From assembly GCA_964502465.1 (NCBI GenBank), contig CAZCWX010000432.1, positions 1 to 13,814 of the forward strand: 13,814 bases of DNA. The letters run 5' to 3'. Within the stretch, counting starts at the first letter, position 1; the number at the start of each line of letters is the position of its first letter. Shown here piece after piece: positions 1 to 5,981 of this stretch. The notes under the pieces were generated by a model. That model made no database searches, was not told where the DNA came from, and was given only the letters and a program-made list of their open reading frames with translations. A program made the position numbers and the translations under genes. Source of the DNA: CAZCWX01 sp964502465 (GTDB lineage: Bacteria > Desulfobacterota > Binatia > Bin18).

Positions 1-17
1 GCCTGGGAACGAGGGAA

Positions 18-95
18 TTAGCGAGCAGCCGTAAAAAGCAGTAGGTAGGCCGTTGTCAACAGGCCAACTGTAAGCAAAGCCTCAAAGAGTCCCAT
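18..95 (-). CDS. Possible 25-residue single-pass membrane peptide
   Basis: Short minus-strand reading frame from ATG at 95 to TAA at 20-18. An AAGGA ribosome binding site lies 9 nt upstream of the ATG. The peptide begins MGLFEALLTV and ends LLLFTAAR, and nearly all of it is one hydrophobic helix. It lies about 90 nt downstream, on the minus strand, of the first CTGAACC promoter-like module. It could be a genuine small membrane protein, a leader peptide, or the first exon-sized scrap of a broken membrane protein. Superficially it resembles small accessory subunits such as KdpF, but no diagnostic motif is present. The next gene on this strand would be outside the window. Confidence 0.35.
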   Translation of the reverse strand: MGLFEALLTVGLLTTAYLLLFTAAR

Positions 96-182
96 GATAG
101 TTCGTCCTTTCTGGAATGAGTGCGACCCTTTAACGGTCGGCTTGGATCTCTCACAGATTCTGAGATTTCCCAACCGTGGCCT

Positions 183-255
183 AAGGTACACAACGCGTCG
201 GTTCAGGTACAGCCTGCACCGGTTCAGATTACGGTTCAGTTTATGATTCAGATCA
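183..255 (-). promoter_or_regulatory. CTGAACC direct-repeat module, copy 1
   Basis: On the minus strand, heptamers CTGAATC (251-245), CTGAACC (239-233), CTGAACC (227-221) and CTGAACC (206-200) have start-to-start spacings of 12, 12 and 21. The hexamer TACCTT (188-183) follows the last heptamer by 11 nt and could be a -10 element. Copy 2 at 3482-3552 is about 80 % identical over 71 bp with identical spacing. The layout resembles direct-repeat operators of OmpR/PhoB-type winged-helix activators. The regulator is unknown. The module abuts the stop codon of the PsiE remnant. Confidence 0.55.
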
Positions 256-453
256 ATTGGAGTGCTCAGCAGGAGTCGTCGCCTCGCTCCCTATGGTCTT
301 CTTCACCAGAGAATAGCCAACCGCCAGGGCGAAAATGAGTCCGCCAAGCCCGACCAAGAACCGCCAGTTGGCATGATGATAATCAAGCTCGATGATATGG
401 CGGCCAACCGCGATCATCGCCACAACGAGTAATGAAGGTTGCAAAGCGTACAC
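253..453 (-). pseudogene. PsiE-family membrane protein, C-terminal remnant
   Basis: The frame encodes 66 residues with two hydrophobic segments. Visible blocks are VVAMIAVGRHIIELD and GLIFALAVGYSLVKK, which match the last two helices of the phosphate-starvation-inducible PsiE family. PsiE proteins normally have about four membrane helices and roughly 130-160 residues, so the N-terminal half is missing. The apparent start is simply the first in-frame start-like codon; no good ribosome binding site precedes it. The real upstream start (ATG at 520) is in a different frame. The stop touches the first CTGAACC repeat module. Family assignment is from pattern recognition and is fairly but not fully secure. 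Confidence 0.6.
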
Positions 454-520
454 CTGCGGATCGCCCTTGCTCTCCCCAGGTCAGACCCGCCTCGTTGGCT
501 TGTTCCCATACTGTGGTCAT
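383..520 (-). pseudogene. 45-codon frame with a good start, out of frame with the PsiE remnant
   Basis: ATG at 520 has GAGGAACAAAAT just upstream and starts only 10 nt after the stop of the lipoprotein gene, as expected for the next gene of an operon. It begins MTTVWEQANEAGLTWGEQGR and then runs in the wrong frame across the PsiE-coding region to a TGA at 385-383. The first ~22 residues may be the true N-terminus of a gene whose body was lost, joined to the PsiE tail by deletion. The N-terminal residues do not look like a PsiE N-terminus. No function is assigned. Confidence 0.3.
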
Positions 521-530
521 ATTTTGTTCC

Positions 531-1199
531 TCAACCCGCCGTTAGCGTAATCACCGGCGCCCTCTGCTCACCTTCGGTCTCCGTTAGCGTGAAGAGAAAC
601 ATGATAAACGAAAAAACCCCTTGGAAGGAAAATCCTTGTCGTCGATCCAGTACCATCCCTGGCGATAGGGCACGGCGGCAAAGGCGTCTGGCGGCGGCGT
701 GGGGGAGCTGAATATCTGGATCAGCGGCGGCACGGCTGATGGCATGCACGCAGGCCCGCAAAACTACATCCGCCGGATAGCCGGCCTGGAGCAAATTGAG
801 AATGGCCGCGGGCGGGATCGGAGCCATCAGATTGCGGGCGAACTGTTCGCCACTCAGCGGCGTGTAGGTGATGGTAGGTTTGTCGCTATACCCTCCCAGA
901 GCCGAAAGGCCCTGCTCCGAACTATGTTCCTCAAACGGATTGACAAACCACGTGATCGATAGGCTGACAGAACTATCCACGGAGTATTGGTTGATTGCCG
1001 AGTCTACGTTTAAAAACACCGGCGCGTCGCCGTATCTCATCTTCACCAGATTGAGCAAAGTCTGCGACTTCCAGGAATCAGAAATCGCGGTGACGTAATC
1101 GAACCGGTCGCGGACAATAGTGCGGGGGCCTATGCTCGCGCATCCGCTTAAGCCAGTCATGAGCAGGAAGGTCAAAAAGATCGTTGTCGATCGTGTCAT
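531..1199 (-). pseudogene. Envelope lipoprotein gene with internal deletion and frame changes
   Basis: Starting at ATG 1199 the product has a signal peptide ending in the lipobox LSGC (Cys20), so it would be an outer-membrane or periplasmic lipoprotein. Residues 23-150 (RTIVRDRFDYVTAISDSWKS, NLVKMRYGDAPVFLNVDS) match a conserved uncharacterised proteobacterial lipoprotein family that, as I recall, is about 350-450 residues long. After VHAIS (residue 155) the similarity breaks. The next recognisable block, DAFAAVPYRQGWYWIDDKD, lies in another frame between about 704 and 617. The family C-terminus VFSFIMFLFTLTETEG then returns in the original frame. Frame changes map near the G5 run at 701-705 and the A6C4 run at 611-620. 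The middle of the family, roughly 100-150 residues, seems deleted. Indels in homopolymers could partly be sequencing error; the deletion is not explained that way. Confidence 0.65.
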
Positions 1200-1203
1200 G
1201 GCC

Positions 1204-1992
1204 TTATCCAGATCTTGACACGCCAGACATAGAGAACGCCCTGTGGAAGCGCTGTTCCCACTGCATCTCGTTGCGGAGCGCGTCTTGCACAAAGGCGCTG
1301 CGACGGAAGAACCAGAACAATATGCGACGAACGAGATGTCCCTGCGTCGTCAAAGGACGCAGAAAGTCAAACAGAAGCACCACCCGCTCGTGTTCAGTGT
1401 CGTTCTGCACTGCGTGGGGATAGGTATCGTCGAACAGCAGTGTGCGACCCTCCTGCCAGATACACCGCACGTCACCGACGTCCATGAAGCAGTGTTCCGG
1501 CTCTGGCGGAACGATCAGTCCGAGATGGCAGCGCACCAACCCTTTCGTCACGCCGTGGTGGGAGGGAATTGTTTTGCCGGGGGCGAGAATGGAAAAAAAA
1601 GCATTCTCAATGCCCGGGACGCGATCGAGCAATCGCGCGGTCTGCGGACAGAGCCGAGCGTTCTGCGCGGAGCGGTAGCCGAAGCCGTAAAACACGAACG
1701 CGCGCCATTTATCATCAGGGGAAATACGGTATTGATCTGAGGCAATATCCTGGAATCGCGGTAACGCCTCACGGTGTTGTAAAAGCGTGTCAAGCTCCGT
1801 TCGCACCGCCTGCCACTGGGTCTCGAACTCTGCCGCCCAGGGAAAGAATTGTGAATCCAACACCGGCGTCGTCGGGACCAGCGAGTGGCGCACAAAATAG
1901 CGATCCAGTGCCCGCAGGGCACGTTTCCCATAACGTCTGACATATTTCTTGCGGCGCTTTCGCCATACGGCTTTCGTCTCTGTCCAGTGCAC
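1204..1992 (-). CDS. Aspartyl/asparaginyl beta-hydroxylase-family (LpxO-like) dioxygenase
   Basis: A 262-residue Fe(II)/2-oxoglutarate dioxygenase of the Asp_Arg_Hydrox family, which hydroxylates Asp/Asn residues in proteins or, in LpxO, the lipid A secondary acyl chain. The first iron ligand lies in PSHHG (His145), followed by VRCHLGL with His156 (2-oxoglutarate contact in AspH). The second iron ligand is in FDDTYPHAVQN (His193), and Arg203 in ERVVLLFDF should bind 2-oxoglutarate. The 48/10-residue spacing fits AspH. A basic N-terminus (residues 7-36) and an aromatic stretch near 222-230 suggest membrane association. The GTG start at 1992 is preceded by AGAAGGGAAG about 8 nt away. The gene begins 25 nt after the SDR stop and ends 4 nt before the lipoprotein ATG, so the three probably shared one transcript. 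Substrate is not determinable. Confidence 0.9.
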   Translation of the reverse strand: MHWTETKAVWRKRRKKYVRRYGKRALRALDRYFVRHSLVPTTPVLDSQFFPWAAEFETQWQAVRTELDTLLQHREALPRFQDIASDQYRISPDDKWRAFVFYGFGYRSAQNARLCPQTARLLDRVPGIENAFFSILAPGKTIPSHHGVTKGLVRCHLGLIVPPEPEHCFMDVGDVRCIWQEGRTLLFDDTYPHAVQNDTEHERVVLLFDFLRPLTTQGHLVRRILFWFFRRSAFVQDALRNEMQWEQRFHRAFSMSGVSRSG

Positions 1993-2017
1993 GGTGAAAT
2001 CTTCCCTTCTGTGAGCG

Positions 2018-2782
2018 TTATTTTGTCGGCTTGGGCCGACGCCCTCGGCCAGTCAGGAGCCAATCATAGAGAGAGGGAGGCAATATGCGCCCAAATGCGG
2101 CAACAAGGACGAGAGGAAATGGGAAGGCATAGTAGGATTTCTTCACGGCAATCGCGCGAGCCATGCGGCGCGCTGCTTCTTCAACCTCGAGTTGGAACGG
2201 TTTCCGCTTTTGCTTGGTTGACGAACGAGTGCGAACAAAACCGGGACAGATGAGCGTGACCGCGATCCCGTGTGGTTTCAAGTCGATGCGCAAACTTTCA
2301 ATCATGTTTGATAACGCCGCCTTGGCTGCTGAGTAGGCCGCCGCGCTCGGCAAACCGCGATAGGCGGCAAGACTGCTGACCGCCACAATATGCCCCGCGC
2401 CTCGCTGCAACATAGTTGGCAACACCGCCTCAATGCAATTCGCGGTTCCTCCGACATTCAAGGCGAAGACGCGCTGCATATGGGCGGCGTTAAATGTTTC
2501 TACAAATGTCGGCTCTCCGCCCCCGGCATTGGCAATCAGTCGGTCGATAGGCCCGAACACTGCTTGTATCTCCTCTACCGCGGCGAAGACGCGGGTGTGA
2601 TCAGTCACGTCGCACGGCACTGCCAAGGCTCGCCCCCCGGCCTGCGCAATTTCCTCAACCAACGTATCGAGGAGTGGTTTTCGTCGCGCGACCGCCGCGA
2701 TAGTTTCTCCTTGCAAAGCTAGCCGTAGCGCCAGACTCCGTCCAATACCAGAAGAGGCTCCAGTGAGAAAGGTGACTCCCAT
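2018..2782 (-). CDS. Short-chain dehydrogenase/reductase (SDR), classical type
   Basis: A 254-residue NAD(P)-dependent oxidoreductase. The cofactor motif TGASSGIG is at residues 7-14, Asp58-Val59 contacts adenine, and NAG is at 85-87. The catalytic set is Asn109, Ser137, Tyr150 and Lys154 (YSAAK), followed by PGFVRT at 180-185. Arg33-Arg34 after the second strand favours NADP(H), by analogy with other SDRs. The C-terminal segment (about 218-241) is hydrophobic and contains a FPFPLVLVAAFGRILPP stretch typical of membrane-associated SDRs acting on lipids. The ATG at 2782 has only a weak upstream GAGAGCG. The hydroxylase follows after 25 nt. A joint role in lipid or envelope modification is inference from context. 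Confidence 0.93.
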   Translation of the reverse strand: MGVTFLTGASSGIGRSLALRLALQGETIAAVARRKPLLDTLVEEIAQAGGRALAVPCDVTDHTRVFAAVEEIQAVFGPIDRLIANAGGGEPTFVETFNAAHMQRVFALNVGGTANCIEAVLPTMLQRGAGHIVAVSSLAAYRGLPSAAAYSAAKAALSNMIESLRIDLKPHGIAVTLICPGFVRTRSSTKQKRKPFQLEVEEAARRMARAIAVKKSYYAFPFPLVLVAAFGRILPPSLYDWLLTGRGRRPKPTK

Positions 2783-2807
2783 GTGAGCAGCGCTCTCAGG
2801 AAATCAT

Positions 2808-2833
2808 GTGACCAGCGGTCGTTCCGCCGTCAC
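2808..2833 (-). other. Small imperfect hairpin upstream of the SDR gene
   Basis: GTGAC (2808-2812) pairs with GTCAC (2829-2833), and GCGG with CCGC inside, around a TCGTT loop with a small bulge. There is no T-run on either side. It lies between the DUF4410 remnant and the SDR start and may be a relic of a terminator for the former. The evidence is weak. Confidence 0.25.
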
Positions 2834-2928
2834 TTGCAGGTCCACCATGCGTTGCATTTGCATTTTTCTACTTGAGATTGAAGGTCGTGAGTATGGTTCG
2901 TTTCACGGTTGTTGTTCTCCTGACAGGG

Positions 2929-3288
2929 TCACTGGATCCACCCCTCTTCCGCGAATCGGGTTTTGAGTTGAGCCGCGATCTCCTTGGCCGTCTGCTCCGC
3001 TCTCCCCTCAACCGTACTGCGGCCGCTCGCCTCCCCGTACACCTTCACCCCGCTGCTGACGATGAGCCCCACTGGGTTCCCACTGGCAAGGGCGACGGCC
3101 AGCGGCACTGCCGTTCCAGGACCCTTACTGCCACCGGCGTCTACGGAGCCAGAGCCGAGTTTCCGCAGCCCCTGTTCCGTCACTTGGTAGCCTTCAACCA
3201 TGGTCCTCAACTCAGATGCTCCAGAGCCGAAGCCGATGGCGACGCGCTTGGCGGCACTGCCCTCATCAATCGAAAGGAGGTACCCCCG
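2929..3288 (-). pseudogene. DUF4410-family protein, C-terminal remnant
   Basis: The frame is open from just after a TAG at 3291-3289 and reads LLSIDEGSAAKRVAIGFGSG, ELRTMVEGYQVTEQGLRKLG, then VALASGNPVGLIVSSGVKVY and EGRAEQTAKEIAAQL to a stop at 2929. These are the characteristic C-terminal blocks of DUF4410 proteins, which are secreted or lipoprotein-like and of unknown function. The family is normally about 200-240 residues with an N-terminal signal peptide; here about 119 codons remain and no start or signal peptide is left. ATG codons at 3210 and 3201 lie inside the conserved domain and are not genuine starts. The break point is near 3290. Confidence 0.7.
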
Positions 3289-3355
3289 CTAGCATCGCGC
3301 TCTTCGACTTCGCCGCTAGGGCGGCTACGCTCAGAGCGAACGGAAAGAGTATCGC

Positions 3356-3451
3356 TCAGCAAGTGAGGCACTGTCCCAATGTCGTATGGTTTGATTTAGC
3401 CCTGTCGCCATCAGGTTCCACCAGCTTCTGCTTACCTTTTTCATCCTTCAT
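3356..3451 (-). CDS. Possible 31-residue peptide or truncated gene start
   Basis: ATG at 3451 has a GAGGGAGA ribosome binding site close upstream and lies about 30 nt downstream, on the minus strand, of the second CTGAACC promoter-like module. The hydrophilic peptide begins MKDEKGKQKLVEPDGD and ends QCLTC. It is recognisable only as a good initiation site. It may be the intact start of a gene whose remainder was lost at the same event that truncated the DUF4410 gene just downstream. No homology is recognised. Confidence 0.3.
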   Translation of the reverse strand: MKDEKGKQKLVEPDGDRAKSNHTTLGQCLTC

Positions 3452-3479
3452 TCTCCCTCGGGTTTTTTTGCTGCTTATG

Positions 3480-3552
3480 AGGGTACGTAGCGCCTCGATT
3501 CAGGTATACCCCTCAGCGGTTCAGATTGCGGTTCAGTTTCTGGTTCAGATGA
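3480..3552 (-). promoter_or_regulatory. CTGAACC direct-repeat module, copy 2
   Basis: Minus-strand heptamers CTGAACC (3548-3542), CTGAACC (3536-3530), CTGAACC (3524-3518) and CTGAATC (3503-3497) have the same 12, 12, 21 spacing as copy 1. TACCCT (3485-3480) begins 11 nt after the last heptamer, in the place of a -10 hexamer. Downstream is the well-initiated 31-residue frame at 3451. I count 57 of 71 positions identical to copy 1. Conserved spacing between diverged copies argues for protein binding rather than a recent duplication. Confidence 0.6.
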
Positions 3553-3633
3553 TCACCATTGTTTCAGGCGGGCTAGCACCGTGCATACTGTAGCGAGCAT
3601 GACGATGGCCTTCCTCGGCGACAGTTGCGTCAT
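3553..3633 (-). CDS. Possible 26-residue peptide, likely truncated signal peptide
   Basis: ATG at 3633 is preceded by an AGAGGAG site with about 5 nt spacing. The product begins MTQLSPRKAIVMLATVC and ends LARLKQW. A basic N-region followed by a hydrophobic stretch looks like the start of a signal peptide. Translation stops at the TGA touching the second CTGAACC module. It lies directly after the HAD remnant on the same strand. A secreted-protein gene cut off at the module is the likeliest reading. Confidence 0.3.
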   Translation of the reverse strand: MTQLSPRKAIVMLATVCTVLARLKQW

Positions 3634-3675
3634 GGTGCTCCTCTGGTGGTTTCCACGTGCTTCATTTTGCTCGAA

Positions 3676-3816
3676 GTCGAATGTGGCGATCTGTTCGGCC
3701 GCCGGTACGAAATCCAGCGAGTCTTCCTTGGTCACCTTTTCGACAAATGCGACGATTGCCTTCTTGGGCGCGCCGTCATCCCATGACGGCAGCGGATCTT
3801 GCGCAACGGCGGGGTG
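3676..3816 (-). pseudogene. HAD-type phosphatase, N-terminal remnant
   Basis: About 45 codons read VAQDPLPSWDDGAPKKAIVA, FVEKVTKEDSLDFVP and ATFD. This is the N-terminus of a secreted HAD-superfamily phosphatase, in which ATFD would continue as NDGTLW, the aspartate nucleophile loop. Here the sequence breaks exactly at ATFD (about 3676), so the second catalytic aspartate and the rest of the enzyme are missing. The upstream signal peptide is also gone: the MntA gene starts on the other strand within 50 nt. HAD proteins of this group are often found beside arylsulfatases, as here. Identification rests on recalled family sequence. Confidence 0.6.
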
Positions 3817-3860
3817 GCCGCTGGCTTGCAACCGGCAGTCGCTCCGGCTACGCTGTGATC

Positions 3861-4187
3861 GTGTCGAGATATCCGCAGTCACTAACTTCTGACGATCTGC
3901 GCAGGCGGCTGCGTCCGTTTTGTGAGAAGTACCGCATCCGTCGCCTGGAGGTCTTCGGCTCGGCAGCGCGTGGCCAAGCGATGCCCGACAGTGATGTAGA
4001 CCTGCTAGTGACGTTCGACGAGTCAGCGCCGGTCTCGACTGCCGAGTTGCTGGAGATGGCAGGCGAGGCGGAGGAATTGATCGGACGCCCCGTGGATTTT
4101 GTGCTGCGCCCGGCCCTGGAGAAATCGCCAAACCGTTTTGCCCGCGAGCACATTCTGGCCACCGCCGTGTGTTTGTATGGAAGCTGA
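3861..4187 (+). CDS. mntA: MntA-type minimal nucleotidyltransferase antitoxin
   Basis: A 108-residue MNT-domain protein. The signature GSX10DXD is present as Gly33-Ser34 ... Asp45-Val46-Asp47, with a third acidic residue at Asp79 in RPVDFV. In the studied MntA/HepT system the antitoxin transfers AMP groups from ATP to a tyrosine of the HEPN toxin. Both metal-binding aspartates are intact, so activity is expected. The start is uncertain: GTG at 3861 is used; GTG at 3855 is equally possible and neither has a clear ribosome binding site. The frame stays open back to 3657, but that part is antisense to the HAD remnant and not MNT-like. The stop overlaps the next gene by 11 bp, implying translational coupling. 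Confidence 0.9.
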   Translation: MSRYPQSLTSDDLRRRLRPFCEKYRIRRLEVFGSAARGQAMPDSDVDLLVTFDESAPVSTAELLEMAGEAEELIGRPVDFVLRPALEKSPNRFAREHILATAVCLYGS

Positions 4188-4518
4188 TCAACTCGGCCGG
4201 TTGCACGACATCCTGGAGGCCGCACGGCTCATCGGTTCTTACGTCAAGGACACGACGGAAACCGGCTTCCGCGCCGACACGCAAAAACAAGACGCCGTCA
4301 TCCGCCGTATCGAAATCATAGGGGAGGCCGCAGCGCACCTGACCGAGGCGACCCGTCAGGCCATTCCCGAACTGCCCTTCCGAAAAATGCGCGGCATGCG
4401 CAACATTGTGGCGCATGCCTATGCCAACGTGGATTTGAAGATCGTCTGGGAAGTCGCCACCGTGTACGTGCCGGAGGTTTGTGCTGTGTTGGAAAAGTTT
4501 TTCCTCGACCGTGAATGA
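4177..4518 (+). CDS. hepT: HepT-type HEPN-domain toxin (DUF86)
   Basis: A 113-residue helical HEPN protein of the DUF86/HepT family, an RNase toxin. The motif RX4HXY is perfect: Arg75-Asn-Ile-Val-Ala-His80-Ala-Tyr82. Arg75 and His80 form the nuclease site, and Tyr82 is the position AMPylated by MntA in characterised systems. Other family blocks are IRRIEIIGEAA (42-52) and the W91 region. ATG at 4177 lies inside the antitoxin gene. Antitoxin first, toxin second is the reverse of the Shewanella hepT-mntA order but common. The stop is about 12 nt from where the truncated arylsulfatase loses homology, so the cassette's right border is tight. Confidence 0.92.
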   Translation: MEADQLGRLHDILEAARLIGSYVKDTTETGFRADTQKQDAVIRRIEIIGEAAAHLTEATRQAIPELPFRKMRGMRNIVAHAYANVDLKIVWEVATVYVPEVCAVLEKFFLDRE

Positions 4519-4529
4519 TCAGACAACCA

Positions 4530-4895
4530 GCCGAGGTCCGCGCCCGGCAGCCCCACTTTGGTCAGGCCGGTGCTGATAGGCGACTGGCCAGTGGTGAACG
4601 CCGCACGCCCAGCGGTGCAGCTCTGCTGTCCATACCAGTCAGTGAACATCACGCCTTCCTTGGCGAGTCGATCGATGTTGGGTGTCTGGTAGCCCATGAT
4701 ACCGTGGTGATAGACGCTCGGATTGAACCAGCCGATGTCGTCGCCCCAGATAATGAGGATGTTCGGCTTTGACGATTGCGCCTGTTGTGCTTGCGTGGTC
4801 ACCGGTGCTGACAGCGGGATCGCCCCGGCCATCACAAGCGATCCTACTGCCCACGATATTGCTTTGCGGATGACGGCAACAAATCTGTTGCGCAT
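4530..4895 (-). pseudogene. Arylsulfatase, N-terminal remnant
   Basis: Starting from ATG 4895 (a TTG lies at 4916) there is a signal peptide (hydrophobic AISWAVGSLVMAGAIPLSA) and then KPNILIIWGDDIGWFNPSVY. Asp52-Asp53 are the expected calcium ligands. YGQQSCTAGRAAFTTGQSP follows, containing the sulfatase CXAXR signature in which Cys93 would become formylglycine. The family blocks end at GLPGADLG near 4530, whereas arylsulfatases of this type have about 500-570 residues. The frame continues meaninglessly to 4419 antisense to hepT. The enzyme lacks most of its metal site and C-terminal domain and cannot be active. Confidence 0.85.
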
Positions 4896-4948
4896 GTGTA
4901 CGTACCTGGCGGTCAAGCGTCGGCTGCATTTGAGTGTTCTGCCCGACT

Positions 4949-5320
4949 CTATGCTTCGACGATGTCTGGTTTCGTGCTTTGGACAAATGCGACTACCTCG
5001 TCACGTTCAGCCTGCGGGACTTGAAACGCCTCAAGCGTGGCGTGGAGGTGTCCCAAAAGTGCCGACCAATCGCTTTCACTGATCTTCATTCCTTTATGGG
5101 AGGTCTTCATATCTCGTCCGGTGTAGTACAGGGGACCGCCTGCACTTGAACACAGAAAATCAATCAGGAGCTGCTTTTCCCGCTTGACGCCATCCTCTCC
5201 TCGATGCTGCCAGAAGCGCGCCAGTTGCGCATCCGCTTGTAAGCGTCGCACCAAGTCATTGGCAACGGCAGCGATGGCGTCATAGCCGCCAAGACGTTCG
5301 TAGAGTGTTGTCTTACTCAT
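4949..5320 (-). CDS. Group I truncated haemoglobin (trHbN type)
   Basis: A 123-residue 2-on-2 globin. N-terminal LYERLGGYDAI (6-16) and the central GGPLYYTGRDM (61-71) with proximal His75 in TSHKGM are typical of group I. Group II would have the different GGP-L-Y-x-E-x-HG pattern. Members bind O2 and NO; proposed roles are NO detoxification or redox sensing. The ATG at 5320 has AGAAGGAGA 7-9 nt upstream. The gene sits upstream of the arylsulfatase stump (33 nt to the TTG start) and looks complete, one of the few survivors of the left region. Its length and heme residues are normal. Confidence 0.93.
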   Translation of the reverse strand: MSKTTLYERLGGYDAIAAVANDLVRRLQADAQLARFWQHRGEDGVKREKQLLIDFLCSSAGGPLYYTGRDMKTSHKGMKISESDWSALLGHLHATLEAFQVPQAERDEVVAFVQSTKPDIVEA

Positions 5321-5374
5321 TGCTTTGTCTCCTTCTGGTGAGAGATGGGCCTACGCCGCGGATCAGATATGCGG

Positions 5375-5803
5375 TCAAGCGTCGCCTGAATCCGTCTTGT
5401 TCGGCAATTCGTCTTCTTCTCCGGTATCCAACCATCTCAGCGCATCCTCGCGAACCCTGAAGACACGGACTTGTTTCGTGCTCTTGGCTTTCAATTCTCT
5501 GTACGCTTTATACATGCGACCAAGCTCGTAGTACAAGGGTTTGAACGCTACAATGGCAAACCTGGAGGGAATGCTCGGGGGATCCATGGGTGCGGACAGT
5601 TCAGCCAGTTGCCGTATTCGATTCACCGATTCAGTGTCGATGCTGCTGACGTTCGACATGTCTACGATCTCGTTATACCCCACCACGTCAGCACGCCCCC
5701 AGACTTCCTGTTGATACTGGAAGACGTCTTCATCCGTCAGCACTCCGTGGGCACGAGCATCGACGAGTCTATGGGTATGATCAATCTGATATGTAATCGG
5801 CAT
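5375..5803 (-). CDS. Conserved small protein of unknown function, STAS/SpoIIAA-like pattern
   Basis: A 142-residue soluble protein starting MPITYQIDHTHRLVDARAHG with a strong AAGGAGG site 4 nt before the ATG at 5803. The strand-turn-strand opening, LTDEDVFQYQQEVW, NEIVDMSNVSS, RFAIVAF and LGRMYKAYRELKAKSTKQV resemble a family of small alpha/beta proteins whose secondary-structure pattern recalls SpoIIAA/STAS-like domains. No catalytic motif is seen. The C-terminal EDELPNKTDSGDA is an acidic tail. The globin follows 54 nt downstream on the same strand. The gene is likely functional; its role is unknown. Confidence 0.75.
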   Translation of the reverse strand: MPITYQIDHTHRLVDARAHGVLTDEDVFQYQQEVWGRADVVGYNEIVDMSNVSSIDTESVNRIRQLAELSAPMDPPSIPSRFAIVAFKPLYYELGRMYKAYRELKAKSTKQVRVFRVREDALRWLDTGEEDELPNKTDSGDA

Positions 5804-5837
5804 GCATCCTCCTTGCCAAACGCCGGGGTGGTGAGTC

Positions 5838-5905
5838 GTAGCCTGGATCAGATCCGGGGATTCCTATCCTATATTCTTGATTTCGCTTCGTTTTATCCAG
5901 GCTAC
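5838..5905. repeat. REP-like inverted repeat GTAGCCTGGAT
   Basis: GTAGCCTGGAT (5838-5848) and its perfect complement ATCCAGGCTAC (5895-5905) are 46 nt apart. GTAGCCTGGAT followed by GAAGCG and AATC is a commonly recurring core of dispersed palindromic intergenic elements in many bacteria. It sits directly beside the IS5 transposase scrap. Confidence 0.5.
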
Positions 5906-5924
5906 TTCGCAGATAAGGGCTCCG

Positions 5925-5981
5925 GCTCGGATAGCGGAGGTTATCGCGATTGTAGCGGGCACGGTTCGCCGTCGTCCACAT
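5925..5981 (-). mobile_element. IS5-type transposase, N-terminal remnant
   Basis: Minus-strand codons from ATG 5981 read MWTTANRARYNRDNLRYPS, the standard N-terminus of many IS5-group transposases, which would continue as DLTDEEW. An AGGAGAGACC ribosome binding site precedes the ATG. After codon 19 homology ends at 5925 and the sequence passes into the GTAGCCTGGAT palindrome. About 19 of an expected 250-280 codons remain. It is an insertion-sequence scar, not an active element. Confidence 0.55.

Noticed and set aside
1243..1740. Plus-strand 165-codon frame
   Set aside because: Exact shadow of the hydroxylase gene, whose catalytic motifs decide the strand.
3301..3345. CTTCGACTTCGCC...GGCGGCTACGCTCAGAGCGAAC palindromic string as a separate repeat element
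   Set aside because: It resembles common intergenic palindromes, but only one copy is in the window, so it cannot be called a repeat here.
3216..3593. Plus-strand frame of 125 codons
   Set aside because: It crosses the DUF4410 remnant antisense and the CTGAACC module; no protein-like features.
3657..3860. Upstream extension of the MntA frame to ATG 3657
   Set aside because: These codons are antisense to the HAD remnant, have no nucleotidyltransferase similarity and would add a 68-residue extension not seen in the family.
3817..4416. Long minus-strand frame starting at 4416 and ending at 3553
   Set aside because: Its first 200 codons are antisense to mntA and hepT; only the HAD block (about 3816-3676) is meaningful.
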